A DNA stretch of 64,000 nt. Source: Micromonospora trifolii (GTDB lineage Bacteria; Actinomycetota; Actinomycetes; Mycobacteriales; Micromonosporaceae). A model generated the notes under the pieces. That model did no database searches. It saw only the letters and a list, made by a program, of their open reading frames with translations, and was not told the DNA's origin. Positions within the stretch are counted from its first letter, which is position 1, and each line of letters begins with the position of its first letter. The stretch covers positions 1 to 64,000 of the forward strand of contig NZ_JAKKFD010000002.1 of NCBI RefSeq assembly GCF_022229005.1, written 5' to 3'. The position numbers and the translations under genes were made by a program. Below, piece by piece: positions 1-9,029 of the stretch.

Positions 1-1
1 C

Positions 2-787
2 CTCCGGCGCATGGGGCGGAACGTCTACAGGCCGTCGGAGCCGGTCCGGGACGCTGCCCGCACGTTCGACCGGATACTGGCAGACAGGGCCGAGCCGGCC
101 GGCGACGGGATCGGCTGGGCGGGCGCGGTCAACCCGAGCCGGCCGCTGGCGGGTTTCTCACACGGCGGCTCCGGCATCGCGGTCGCCCTGGCCCGGCTGG
201 ACCGGGCCCTCGGCAACCGCGACCACCTGCCCCTGGTCGAGGGGGCGATGCGCTACGAACGCTCGGCCTTCGACCCGGAGCACATGTGCTGGCTCGACCT
301 GCGCGACACCACGCCGGAGCGGTACTCCATGGTCGCCTGGTGCCACGGCGGGCCCGGCATCGCGCTCGCCCGCGCCGACCTGGCCGGCTACGTCGACGAC
401 CACGAACTGCTCGACCGCGACCTTTCCGACGCCAGCACCGGCATGTTGCGGTTCGGCCTGACCGGCGAGGTCATCACGGGCACCGGCAACCACAGCATCT
501 GCCACGGCGACCTCGGCAACGTCGAGGCCCTGCTGGCCGCCGCACGAGCGCGCGGCGACGAGGACGCCGCCCGGCAGGCCGAGCTGGTGGCCGCCAGCAT
601 CCTGGACTACATCGACCGGGACGGCTGGCTGTGCGGGGTTCCCCTCGGCGCGGAGACTCCCGGCCTGATGAGCGGCATCGCCGGCATCGGCTACAACCTG
701 CTGCGCCTGGCCCTGCCCGACCGGGTCCCGTCGATCCTGCTGGTCGAGCCCCCGGTTTCGAGGGTGGGCGGTGACCCGCGTGGCTGA
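2..787 (+). CDS. LanM-type lanthipeptide synthetase, C-terminal cyclase part (5' truncated by window)
   Basis: The reading frame is open to the first base, so only the last 261 residues of a larger protein are visible. They match the LanC-like cyclase domain at the end of class II lanthionine synthetases (LanM), which close thioether rings on a dehydrated precursor peptide. Seen: the zinc-ligand motifs AWCHGGPGI and SICHGDLGN, spaced as the Cys and Cys-His ligands of LanC, and the late glycine-rich GLMSGIAGIGYNLLRL. The dehydratase half must lie left of the window. The stop overlaps the next gene by 17 bases, and a C39-peptidase exporter follows two genes on, as expected for a lanthipeptide operon. 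A stand-alone LanC cannot be excluded, but the context favours LanM. Confidence 0.85.
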   Translation, partial: LRRMGRNVYRPSEPVRDAARTFDRILADRAEPAGDGIGWAGAVNPSRPLAGFSHGGSGIAVALARLDRALGNRDHLPLVEGAMRYERSAFDPEHMCWLDLRDTTPERYSMVAWCHGGPGIALARADLAGYVDDHELLDRDLSDASTGMLRFGLTGEVITGTGNHSICHGDLGNVEALLAAARARGDEDAARQAELVAASILDYIDRDGWLCGVPLGAETPGLMSGIAGIGYNLLRLALPDRVPSILLVEPPVSRVGGDPRG

Positions 788-1277
788 GCAACAGGTCTGG
801 CCGTACCGCCCGCAGGCGTTGGCGACCTACCGCGGTGGCGTGCACGACGGCCCCGCACTCAGTCCGATCCGGTCCTCGGGACGGCCGCTGGTCGCGCTCG
901 CCGTGTTGTTGCTGATCGGCCTGGGCTTCGCGGCGGTCATGCGGGTGCCGCGCACCGCCGACGGCGCCGCGATCGGTGCCGACGGGTCGAACCTGGTCTC
1001 CATGTTCCCCGGACGCCTCGACCCCGAGCCGGTGCCGGGCACGGAGGTCACACTGGTCCAGGAGGGTGGACGGGCGACCCTGCGGGTCGTGCGGGCCGAG
1101 GTCGTCGTCGACGACGCCGCGGCTCGGCGCTGGAACATCCCGGCGGAGGTGGCCCGGCCGGTCACCATCGTCCTGCTCTCCGGCGAGACGAAGCAGACCT
1201 TCGGCCGGCTCAGTCTCGTGGTCGCCAACCCCACACTGCTGGAGCTGGTGCCGGGCGTCGGGAGGGTCCTCCGATGA
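771..1277 (+). CDS. Short single-TM protein, possible exporter accessory (HlyD-like C-terminal fold)
   Basis: 168 aa, GTG start inside the end of the synthetase gene, and an ATGA overlap with the exporter gene downstream, so it is translationally coupled on both sides. One membrane segment (about residues 40-58) follows a short cytoplasmic head. The rest is a beta-rich extracytoplasmic domain with PGTEVTLV and VTIVLLSGE stretches like the end of membrane-fusion proteins of peptide exporters. It lacks the long coiled-coil hairpin and lipoyl repeats of a full HlyD protein (usually 300 aa or more). A role as periplasmic-side partner of the C39 ABC exporter is inferred from position. No family is firmly recognised. 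Confidence 0.6.
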   Translation: MTRVAEQQVWPYRPQALATYRGGVHDGPALSPIRSSGRPLVALAVLLLIGLGFAAVMRVPRTADGAAIGADGSNLVSMFPGRLDPEPVPGTEVTLVQEGGRATLRVVRAEVVVDDAAARRWNIPAEVARPVTIVLLSGETKQTFGRLSLVVANPTLLELVPGVGRVLR

Positions 1278-3448
1278 CACTGAGCTGGCTGCGACAGCGC
1301 CGCCGGGTGCCGATCATGCTCCAGATGAGCGCTACCGAATGCGGCGCCGCGTGCCTGGCCATGGTCTTCACCTCCTACCGGCGGTGGACCTCCGTCGCCG
1401 AGTGCCGCGAGCAGTTGGGCATCGGCCGCGACGGCGCCACGGCGTTGCAGATGACCCAACTCGCCCGTCGGACGGGCATGCGGGCCCGGGGTGTCAGCGT
1501 CGACCTCGACGGACTGCCGCAGCTGCGGCTGCCCGCGATCGTGCACTGGAACTTCCGGCACTATCTGGTGCTGGAGCGGTGGGACCGACGCGGCGCCGTC
1601 GTCGTCGACCCGGGGATGGGCCGGCGGCGGATGAGCCGCGAGGAGTTCGGCGAGGGGTTCACCGGCATCGCCATCGAACTCAGCCCCGGCGAGGAGTTCG
1701 AGCGCCGCCCCAGCCCGGGTCGGCTGGCCTCGCTGCGGTTCGCCCGCAGCATGCTGACCTTCTCCCGTCCGCTGCTCGGCCTGGTCCTGGTCGTGTCGCT
1801 ACTGCTCCAACTGGCGGTGCTGCTGCCGGCGCTGATCACCAAGTTCGCTGTCGACACGGTGATCGGGAAGGGGCAGGTCGAAGCCCTGACCGTTCTCGGC
1901 CTCGGCATGCTCCTGCTGTTGGCCACCCAGGGCGTTGGCACCTACGCCCGAGGTGTCGCTCTCAACGTGCTGCACGCCCGCATGGACGACACCATGATGC
2001 GACGCTTCTTCGACCACCTGCTCGCCCTGCCGTACTCGTACTTCCAACTGCGCAGCAGCGGCGACCTGCTGATGCGGATGTCCAGCAACACAGTCATCCG
2101 CGACCTGGTCACGAGCCAGACGATGTCGCTCGTCCTCGACGGACTGTTCGTCGTCGTCTACATCGGCATGCTCCTGGCGTTCACACCGCTCTACGCCTGG
2201 CTGGTGCTGGGCCTGGGTCTGCTGCAACTCGGCGCGATAGTGGCGACCTACCGGGCCATGCGGGAACGCACGCACCGCGACATCGCCGCGCAGGCCGAGG
2301 AGCAGAACTACGCTGTCGAGGTGCTGGCCGGCGCCGAGACGGTGAAGGCGATGGGCGCCGAGCAGCAGGTCCTCGGCCGCTGGTCCGGGCTGTTCCAGAC
2401 CCGGCAGTTCGCCTCGCTGCACCGCCGCCAGTTGGAGACCGGGTTGGAGGCGACGCTCGGGGTGTTCCGGATGGGCTCGCCGTTGCTCCTGCTGTGGGTC
2501 GGCGCGCACCAGGTCGTCGCCGGCGCGATGTCGCTGGGCACCATGCTGGCCCTCAACGCCCTCGCCGCGGCCGTGCTCACTCCGCTGATGGGCCTGGTCA
2601 ACACGGCCCGCCAGCTACAGACGGTCGGCACCCACCTGGAACGGATCCGGGACGTGATGGACGAGGCCGCCGAGCAGGACCGGTCCACGTCCCAGCCACC
2701 GGGCCGCATCTCGGGGCAGGTGACGCTGAGCGGGGTCGGCATGCGCTACAGCGCCAACGCCGCCTGGGCCGTACGGGGAGTCGACCTCTCCATTCCGGCC
2801 GGCGCCAAGGTGGCGCTGGTCGGACGGACCGGTTCGGGTAAGACGACGCTCGCCAAGACGATCATCGGGCTGTACGTGCCCAGTGAGGGCGAGGTCCGCT
2901 TCGACGGGCGTCTGCTCCAGGACCTCGACTTCCGTGAGCTGCGCCGCTGGTGTGGCATGGTCACCCAGGAACCCGCACTGTTCGCCGGATCCGTCCGCGA
3001 CAACATCTCCCTCGGACACCCGTCGGCGACCTACGACGAGGTCGTCCTCGCCGCCGAACGCGCGCAGATCCACGACGAGATCATGGCGATGCCGATGGCG
3101 TACGAGACACGACTCACCGAGGGCGGCGGGGGGCTCTCCGGCGGCCAGCGGCAACGGCTGGCCCTCGCCCGCGCCCTCGTGCACAACCCGCCGCTGCTCC
3201 TGCTCGACGAGGCGACCAGCCACCTGGACGTGGTGACCGAGCGTCGGGTGGACGAGGTCCTCTCGGCGCTGTCGTGCACCAGGATCGTCATCGCGCACCG
3301 GTTGAGCACAGTGCTCAACGCGGACCTGATCGGTGTGATGGAGGAGGGTTCCCTGGTGGAGCAGGGCACGCACGACGAGCTGATCGCGCACGGGCGCTAC
3401 TACGAGGCGCTGATCCGCGACCAGCTCCAGACGGCCCGCCCGCTGTAG
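1274..3448 (+). CDS. C39-peptidase-containing ABC exporter (LanT-type bacteriocin processor/transporter)
   Basis: 724 aa. An N-terminal C39 cysteine protease domain (1-130) shows oxyanion Gln17, catalytic Cys23 in ATECGAAC, His96 in FRHYLVL and Asp112 in VVDPGMG. These domains cut leader peptides after a double-glycine motif. A six-helix ABC transmembrane domain follows (about 165-450). The nucleotide-binding domain has Walker A GRTGSGKTT, signature LSGGQ, Walker B LLLLDEATS and the H-loop IAHRLST. All catalytic residues are present, so it should both process and export the peptide made by the upstream synthetase. It is the last gene of the visible operon and converges on an AfsR-type regulator gene 7 bases away. 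Confidence 0.92.
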   Translation: MTLSWLRQRRRVPIMLQMSATECGAACLAMVFTSYRRWTSVAECREQLGIGRDGATALQMTQLARRTGMRARGVSVDLDGLPQLRLPAIVHWNFRHYLVLERWDRRGAVVVDPGMGRRRMSREEFGEGFTGIAIELSPGEEFERRPSPGRLASLRFARSMLTFSRPLLGLVLVVSLLLQLAVLLPALITKFAVDTVIGKGQVEALTVLGLGMLLLLATQGVGTYARGVALNVLHARMDDTMMRRFFDHLLALPYSYFQLRSSGDLLMRMSSNTVIRDLVTSQTMSLVLDGLFVVVYIGMLLAFTPLYAWLVLGLGLLQLGAIVATYRAMRERTHRDIAAQAEEQNYAVEVLAGAETVKAMGAEQQVLGRWSGLFQTRQFASLHRRQLETGLEATLGVFRMGSPLLLLWVGAHQVVAGAMSLGTMLALNALAAAVLTPLMGLVNTARQLQTVGTHLERIRDVMDEAAEQDRSTSQPPGRISGQVTLSGVGMRYSANAAWAVRGVDLSIPAGAKVALVGRTGSGKTTLAKTIIGLYVPSEGEVRFDGRLLQDLDFRELRRWCGMVTQEPALFAGSVRDNISLGHPSATYDEVVLAAERAQIHDEIMAMPMAYETRLTEGGGGLSGGQRQRLALARALVHNPPLLLLDEATSHLDVVTERRVDEVLSALSCTRIVIAHRLSTVLNADLIGVMEEGSLVEQGTHDELIAHGRYYEALIRDQLQTARPL

Positions 3449-3455
3449 CCGGCTC

Positions 3456-6293
3456 TCACTCAGGCGGGGTCACCGGGCCGGGGTGGCCGGGCGCGACGCG
3501 TGCCAGCAGCTGTCGCACCACGTCGGCGGCGGGGTCGCCCAGGTCGTCGTAGATCCGGATGGCTCGCTGCCACGCCTCGGCAGCGGCCGGAGGGTCCGCC
3601 ATCGCCTCGCGCGCCTCACCGAGCCGGACGAGGGTCAGCCCTTCGTGATACCGGTTGGCCGATTCCTGGAAGCGTTGGACGGACTGCTCGTAACAGACAG
3701 CGGCCCTGGCCGGGTCACCGAGCCGGTGGTACGCGAAGCCCAGACTGTCCAACGTCGCGGCCTGCCCGACGCGATCGTCGATCGCCTCCTGTTGGGCCAG
3801 CGCCTCGGCGCAGTCGACGACGGCCTGGTGGTAGTCGCCGGTCAGGGCGTGCAGGTAACCCTTGACGTTCAGCGCGCGCGCCTCGGCGTACCGGTTGCCG
3901 ATGAGCTGCGACACCCGCAGCGCCTCGGCGCTGTGCTTGAGCGCCTCGTCCAACCGGCCGTACTGGGTGCAGTGCTCGGTGTACTGGCGCAGGATCAGCG
4001 CCAGGCTGTCCAGGTCCTCAAGCTGCTCGTACAGTTCGAGCGCCCGCTGTACGTGGTGCTCGGCCGCGTGCTGGTCGCCGAGTCGCATGAGCGCCCGTGC
4101 GAGCATCCGGCTGGCCTGCGCCTGCGCCCGGACGTCGCCGATCCGCTGCGCCGCCGCGAGGGCCGCCTGCTGGGCCGCGAGCTGCTCCTGGAACATGCCC
4201 CGAGGCGCGAGGTACGCGGCCAGGGCCCAGGCGAGCTGGCAGGCGTACCGCTCGAAACCGGTCTCGGCGGCCTGACGCAGCACCCGCAGCAGGACGGGGT
4301 GCTCGGCGTGGAACCAGGCCGCCGCGACGACCCGATCGGGCATCGGCACGTGTACGTTCGCCGGCATCTGTGGTTCCAGCTCGATGGGCGCCCAGGTGGG
4401 CTGGAGCAACACCGCGCCGGGGTGCGCGCTGTGCAGGTAGTGGTCGTACATCCGGCGCGCGGCGGCCTGTCGCTCCTCGGCCAGGTCGGAGGCCTGGGCC
4501 AGTTCGGCAGCGTACGACCGGAGCAGGTCGTGCAGGGCGTAGCGCTCGGGTAGGTGCTCGGTCAGCAGGTGCAGCCGGGTCAGCTCCTTCAGCAGCGGGG
4601 TGACGGCGGCCCGGGGGCGGCCGAGCAGCGCGGCGGCGGCGTCTCCGGTCAGGTCGGGGCCCGGGTGCAGGCCCAGCAGGCGCAGCAGGCGGGCCGCCTC
4701 GGTGCTCAGCGCCCGGTACGACCAGGAGAAGATCCGGCGGACGTCCCCGTCGGCCAGCTGCTCCAACCGGGACTCGGACGGGCGTAGTTGGGCAGCGACG
4801 GCGTCGATCGGGAAGGTGGACCGGGCGGTCAGCCGGGCCGCCACGATGGACAGGGCGAGCGGGAGGCGACCTGTCGACTCGATCACCTCGTTGGTCGCCG
4901 CCGGTTCCGCGGCCACCCGGTCGTCGCCCAGCCGGCTGCGGAGCAGCCTCGTCGACTCGGCGGCCGTCAGCACCTCCAGCGTCAACGGTCGGGCGCCCTC
5001 GGCCACGGCGAGGCTGCTGAGCTGGTCGCGGCTGGTCACCAGGACCGCACACTGACCGACGCCGGGCAGTAGCGGGCGCACCTGGTCGGCGTCGCGCGAG
5101 TTGTCGAGGACGACGAGCATCCGACGTGAGGCCAGCAGGCTGCGGTACAGCCCGGCCCGAGCGTCGACGCTGCTGGGGATGCGACCGACCGGTACGCCGA
5201 GCGCCTCGAGGAAGTCGACAAGGGCGTCGGCGGGGGACACCGCGTCCGCGTCGTCGTAGCCTCGGAGGTTGACGTACAACTGGCCGTCGGGAAAGCGGTC
5301 GGCGGCCCGATGGGCCCAGTGCAGCGCGAGCGTCGTCTTGCCCACGCCGGCCATGCCGCTGATGGTGACGATGTCCACCGTGGCCGGTCGCTCGGGCCGG
5401 GCGCCCAGGGCCGCGTCGAGGAGGTCGAGTTCGGCGCTGCGGCCGACGAAGCCGGGCAGGGCCAGTGGCAGTTGCTGGGGGCGGCCCGGTGCCGCGCCGG
5501 GCGACGCGTCGTCCGCCGGCCCGGTCGTGGCGGCCTGCTGGCCGAGACGGTGGTGCAGGATGTCGTCGTGCAACCGGGTCAGCTCGGGGCCGGGGTCCAT
5601 GCCGGTCTCCTCGGCCAGCTCCCGTCTGGCCTGCTGAAACGCTGCCAGCGCCCCGGCGATGTCGCCGATCTGGTAGAGGCCGGTCATGAGCTGGGCCCAG
5701 GCCCGTTGCCGCAGTGGGTGACGGTCGAGCAGCGCCCGCAGCCGGGGGATCACCTGGGCCGCCTCGCCGAGCGCGAGCCGCGCCGCGGCGTGGTCCTCCT
5801 CGGTCAGCAGCCGCCGCTCCGTGATCCGCGCGACCCGGCCGGTGAGGAGCCGGGGCAGCGGCAGCCCGGCGAAGGCCGGCCCCCGCCACATGCCGAGCGC
5901 GAGCGCCAGTTCCGGTTGCGCCGCCGCCGGGTCGCCGGCGGACAGCGCTGCCCGTCCGCGCGCCGCCGCCGCGTCGAACCGGTCCACGTCCCGCTCGTCC
6001 GGCTCGACGCGAAGCAGGTAGCCGCCCGGTGTGGTGAGGATCCGCCGGCGCTCGTCCGCGGCGCAGTCGAGCGCCTGGCGCAGCCCTCGCAGGTAGGTGC
6101 GCAGGTTCGCGGCGGCCGAGGCGGGGGGCTGGTCGCCCCACACCATCGTCATCAGCTCGCTGGCGGAGATCGCCTCACCGGGACGTAGCAGCAGGGCGGC
6201 CAGCACCAGCTGCTGTTTCGTCGATCCGAGGGCGACCGGTTGGCCGCCTCGGGACACCGTCAGCGGCCCGAGCAGGTCGAAGTGGAGAGGCAT
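3456..6293 (-). CDS. AfsR/SARP-family transcriptional regulator
   Basis: 945 aa from the ATG at 6293. The open frame extends further upstream, but the protein then begins exactly at the family start MPLHFDLLGPLTV, with a GAGGTGAGG ribosome site just before it. Order: OmpR-like winged helix (1-95), bacterial transcriptional activation domain (about 100-245), a proline/alanine linker, an NB-ARC ATPase with P-loop GMAGVGKTT near residue 320 and LVVLDN Walker B, then C-terminal TPR-like helices. This is the classic large SARP layout of actinomycete pathway activators. Its position next to the lanthipeptide genes makes them its likely target (inference). Confidence 0.9.
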   Translation of the reverse strand: MPLHFDLLGPLTVSRGGQPVALGSTKQQLVLAALLLRPGEAISASELMTMVWGDQPPASAAANLRTYLRGLRQALDCAADERRRILTTPGGYLLRVEPDERDVDRFDAAAARGRAALSAGDPAAAQPELALALGMWRGPAFAGLPLPRLLTGRVARITERRLLTEEDHAAARLALGEAAQVIPRLRALLDRHPLRQRAWAQLMTGLYQIGDIAGALAAFQQARRELAEETGMDPGPELTRLHDDILHHRLGQQAATTGPADDASPGAAPGRPQQLPLALPGFVGRSAELDLLDAALGARPERPATVDIVTISGMAGVGKTTLALHWAHRAADRFPDGQLYVNLRGYDDADAVSPADALVDFLEALGVPVGRIPSSVDARAGLYRSLLASRRMLVVLDNSRDADQVRPLLPGVGQCAVLVTSRDQLSSLAVAEGARPLTLEVLTAAESTRLLRSRLGDDRVAAEPAATNEVIESTGRLPLALSIVAARLTARSTFPIDAVAAQLRPSESRLEQLADGDVRRIFSWSYRALSTEAARLLRLLGLHPGPDLTGDAAAALLGRPRAAVTPLLKELTRLHLLTEHLPERYALHDLLRSYAAELAQASDLAEERQAAARRMYDHYLHSAHPGAVLLQPTWAPIELEPQMPANVHVPMPDRVVAAAWFHAEHPVLLRVLRQAAETGFERYACQLAWALAAYLAPRGMFQEQLAAQQAALAAAQRIGDVRAQAQASRMLARALMRLGDQHAAEHHVQRALELYEQLEDLDSLALILRQYTEHCTQYGRLDEALKHSAEALRVSQLIGNRYAEARALNVKGYLHALTGDYHQAVVDCAEALAQQEAIDDRVGQAATLDSLGFAYHRLGDPARAAVCYEQSVQRFQESANRYHEGLTLVRLGEAREAMADPPAAAEAWQRAIRIYDDLGDPAADVVRQLLARVAPGHPGPVTPPE

Positions 6294-6456
6294 CCTCACC
6301 TCAGCGGGCGGTGCCGGCCGGGCGAGACTGACGATCGCATGAACATCGATCAATGACGTTAGCATCGATTGAACATGATCTTCATGTTGGTCGGGCGCTC
6401 GCCCGCAGGGCCTCGGTCGATCCGTGGCGTGACAGAGGGGCCCGACCGACGGTGGG

Positions 6457-7065
6457 TCAGCGCAGTCCGCGGATGAGGTTGTCGACGAGGGTGCGGGCGA
6501 AGTCCTCGGTGAGCGGCAGGTCGGCGATGAGAAGCCGGTGATAGCAGGCGCCCCAGAGTTGGTCGACGACGGATTCGCTGTCGATGTCGGGGCGTAGCTG
6601 GCCCCGGGCCATGGCCCGGGTGAGGGTTTCGACGGCGAGGGCCCGACGGGGGCCGGAGTAGCGCTCGCGGTAGGCGGCGGCCAGCTCCGGGTCGGTCTGC
6701 GCCTGCCCGATGAGTTGGCTGATGACCCGCCCGGCGGTGGTGTCCCGCACCAGGTGCACGAAGGCGACGAGCTGGTTGGTGAGGTCGGCGACGATGTCGG
6801 CGGTGTCGGCGAAGGCCAGGGTGGGCGCGACCACTGTGAAGTAGCCGTCCAGGGCGAGCGCGCCCTTGGAGGGCCACCACTTGTAGATGGTCATCCGGCT
6901 GGCTCCGGCGTGGGCGGCGACCTTCTCGATGGTGAACCCGGCCATGCCCTCGGCCAGCAGGAGTTCACCGGCGGCCGTGAGGATCTCCGCGCGTACCTGA
7001 TCGGCGGGGCGCCGGCCGCGACCACGGCGCGCTGGCGTCTGGGCATCCGGCGTGAACTCGGCCAC
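6457..7065 (-). CDS. TetR-family transcriptional repressor
   Basis: 202 aa. The N-terminal helix-turn-helix (about 28-72) is clear: ILTAAGELLLAEGMAGFTIEKVA, then SRMTIYKWWPSKGAL. The C-terminal ligand and dimer domain resembles the TetR_C type with DTADIVADLTNQL. It is divergent from an aldo-keto reductase gene across a 115-base region holding two copies of a 14-base repeat. The likely job is repression of itself and of the reductase until an aldehyde or ketone effector binds. The ligand cannot be read from sequence. Confidence 0.9.
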   Translation of the reverse strand: MAEFTPDAQTPARRGRGRRPADQVRAEILTAAGELLLAEGMAGFTIEKVAAHAGASRMTIYKWWPSKGALALDGYFTVVAPTLAFADTADIVADLTNQLVAFVHLVRDTTAGRVISQLIGQAQTDPELAAAYRERYSGPRRALAVETLTRAMARGQLRPDIDSESVVDQLWGACYHRLLIADLPLTEDFARTLVDNLIRGLR

Positions 7066-7075
7066 TGGTCCTCCC

Positions 7076-7127
7076 GGTTATATGGACACGCTGTCTACTT
7101 GCTGGTTATATGGACACAGCGTACACA
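7076..7127. promoter_or_regulatory. Divergent promoter with a repeated TetR operator candidate
   Basis: GGTTATATGGACAC occurs at 7076-7089 and again at 7104-7117, 28 bases apart. In the first copy GACA-CGC-TGTC forms an imperfect dyad extending TATGGACA. For the rightward gene, TTGCTG (7099-7104) and TACACA (7122-7127) with 17 bases between fit a sigma-70 promoter, and the second repeat lies between these boxes. Binding of the divergent TetR protein here is inference. Confidence 0.6.
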
Positions 7128-7180
7128 GCGGTGTCCGGAAACACGACGCACCGCGACGACGACCGAAGGAGACGAGGGAC

Positions 7181-8191
7181 ATGGCGGGTCTACGACGGCG
7201 ACGGTTGGGTGTTTCCGGGCCGGAGGTGTCGATCATCGGGCTCGGCGCGATGGGCATGTCCGACCTGTACGGGCCGGCTGACGAGGCGGAGAGCGTCGCG
7301 ACACTGCACGCGGCGATCGACGCCGGCGTGAACCTGATCGACACGGCGGACTTCTACGGGTCGGGTCACAACGAGCTGCTGATCGGCCGGGTGCTGCGGG
7401 AGCGTCGCCGGGACGAGGTGGTGCTCAGCGTGAAGTTCGGCGCACGCCGGACACCGGACGGCGGCTTCCAGGCGGCACCGTACGACGTGTCGGCGGCGGC
7501 GGTGAAGGACCGGCTGGCGTACTCGCTGCGGCGGTTGGGCACCGACCACATCGACATCTACCGGCCGTCGCGACTGAACCCGCAGGTGCCGATCGAGGAG
7601 ACAGTGGGCGCGCTGCTCGAGATGCAGCAGGCCGGCTACATCCGGCACATCGGGCTCTCCGAGGTGGGCGCGGACAGCATCCGCCGGGCCGCGGCCGTGG
7701 CGCCGATCAGCGACGTCCAGATCGAGTACTCGCTGCTCTCCCGGGGCCCGGAGGCCACCATCCTGCCGGCGCTGCGGGAGCTGGGCATCGGGTTGACCGC
7801 CTACGGGGTGCTCTCCCGAGGTCTGCTCAGCGGCCACTGGTCGGCGGACCGTGCGCTGACCGGCACGGACTTCCGGGCGAACAGCCCCCGCTTCCAGGGC
7901 GAGCACCTGGCCGCCAACCTGCGCCTGGTGGAAGCGCTCGGCCGGGTGGCGCAGCGGCTGGAAGCCACCACCAGCCAGGTGGCGATCGCCTGGGTGGCGG
8001 CGCAGGGCGAACAAATCGTGCCGTTGGTCGGTGCGCGGCGGCGCGACCGGCTGACCGAGTCGCTGGGCGCTGTCGACCTGGTGCTCGACCAGGACGCGTT
8101 GGACGAGATCGAGCGTGCCGTGCCGGCCGGCGCCGCCTCCGGCCAGCGGTACGCGACAGCGATGATGGCGCTGCTCGACAGCGAGAAGTGA
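7181..8191 (+). CDS. Aldo/keto reductase
   Basis: 336 aa from the ATG at 7181, preceded by GAAGGAGACGAGGGAC. Upstream in-frame ATGs lie in the operator region and are less likely. The TIM-barrel reductase shows the GLGAMGMSDLYG start, Asp and Tyr of DTADFYGSG and Lys in VVLSVKFG. The fourth tetrad residue, usually His in a YYQHRVDP-type motif, is replaced: the strand reads DIYRPSRLNPQVPIEE, with Ser there. The C-terminal cofactor loop (VPLVGARRRDRL) is normal for NADP use. The change may alter rate or substrate. It is divergent from the TetR gene and converges on a GNAT gene 3 bases away. Confidence 0.88.
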   Translation: MAGLRRRRLGVSGPEVSIIGLGAMGMSDLYGPADEAESVATLHAAIDAGVNLIDTADFYGSGHNELLIGRVLRERRRDEVVLSVKFGARRTPDGGFQAAPYDVSAAAVKDRLAYSLRRLGTDHIDIYRPSRLNPQVPIEETVGALLEMQQAGYIRHIGLSEVGADSIRRAAAVAPISDVQIEYSLLSRGPEATILPALRELGIGLTAYGVLSRGLLSGHWSADRALTGTDFRANSPRFQGEHLAANLRLVEALGRVAQRLEATTSQVAIAWVAAQGEQIVPLVGARRRDRLTESLGAVDLVLDQDALDEIERAVPAGAASGQRYATAMMALLDSEK

Positions 8192-8194
8192 CCC

Positions 8195-9022
8195 TTAGGC
8201 AGTTGCTCGCCAGACCCAGTTGCGGCGTTCGTAGAGCGGCACCAGCCCGGCCCGGCGCAGGTTGTTCAGCGAGGGGTTCTGCTGACCGGGCGCGGGCTTG
8301 CCGGTCTCGGCGAACAGCCACCGGCATCCCGCTTCGGCGGCGGCTCGGGCGCGGGCGGCGATCAGCGCCGACTGCGCCCCGCGGCCGCGGTGACCGGAAG
8401 CCGTCGCGGCGGCGTTGAGCGACGCGGCCTCGCCGTGCAGGAACAGGTTGCCGCCCGCCACCAGTTCACCGTCGTCCCAGGCCGCGTACGGTCGCCACGC
8501 CGGCTGGCCGACCGTCGCGGCCAGCATGTCGGTGAGCCCACCGCTCGGCATGCCGAACCCGGCGAGCAACACGTCGGCCCAGCGCCGCGCCTCGGCGGCC
8601 GGCACCGGTGCGACGCGCAGACGGGTCTGCGCGCCGGTGACGTCCTCGGGTCGGGCGGCGAGCTTGATCCAGGTGCTTCCCGGCTCAAGCCCCCGCGCGG
8701 CGGCGACCTCGTCGAAGCCCGCGGGCAGCACCGACGGGACAAGCTGGAGCACTGCCTGGTCGACGCCCTGCTCCCGGTAGAAGTCGAGGACGCGATCCAG
8801 GACCTGCACGGTGAACGGCTCGGTGGTGCCGAAGCCGAGGGCCTTGCTCCAGTAGCCGCCGGAGGGATCGTTGCGCATGGCGAGGGCGACACCGCCGCCG
8901 ACGCGGGTGGTCGCGATCCCGAGATCGGTGTACGTGGGCCCGGGTGCCTGCGACTCGTAGGAGTGCATGAATTCGCACTCCACGGCCTCGGCGAGCGGGG
9001 TCAGGTCGGCTGGCGTGGTCAT
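8195..9022 (-). CDS. GNAT-family N-acetyltransferase
   Basis: 275 aa from the ATG at 9022, at the end of the upstream regulator gene (7-base gap), so the two are probably one transcript. The C-terminal half has the GNAT acetyl-CoA pocket: AAATASGHRGRGAQSALIAARARAAAEAGCRWLFAETG fits motif A with its R/Q-x-x-G-x-G/A loop (written here in parts: SGHRGRGAQSALI, then the helix). The end NPSLNNLRRAGLVPLYERRNWVWR is the usual late strand. The N-terminal half is a second, degenerate GNAT-like lobe. The substrate is unknown. Confidence 0.8.
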   Translation of the reverse strand: MTTPADLTPLAEAVECEFMHSYESQAPGPTYTDLGIATTRVGGGVALAMRNDPSGGYWSKALGFGTTEPFTVQVLDRVLDFYREQGVDQAVLQLVPSVLPAGFDEVAAARGLEPGSTWIKLAARPEDVTGAQTRLRVAPVPAAEARRWADVLLAGFGMPSGGLTDMLAATVGQPAWRPYAAWDDGELVAGGNLFLHGEAASLNAAATASGHRGRGAQSALIAARARAAAEAGCRWLFAETGKPAPGQQNPSLNNLRRAGLVPLYERRNWVWRATA

Positions 9023-9029
9023 CGGCTGA

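Noticed and set aside
976..2841. Long open frame overlapping the exporter gene on the same strand
   Set aside because: Arg/Pro-rich translation without motifs; it is the GC-driven shadow of the C39 exporter frame.
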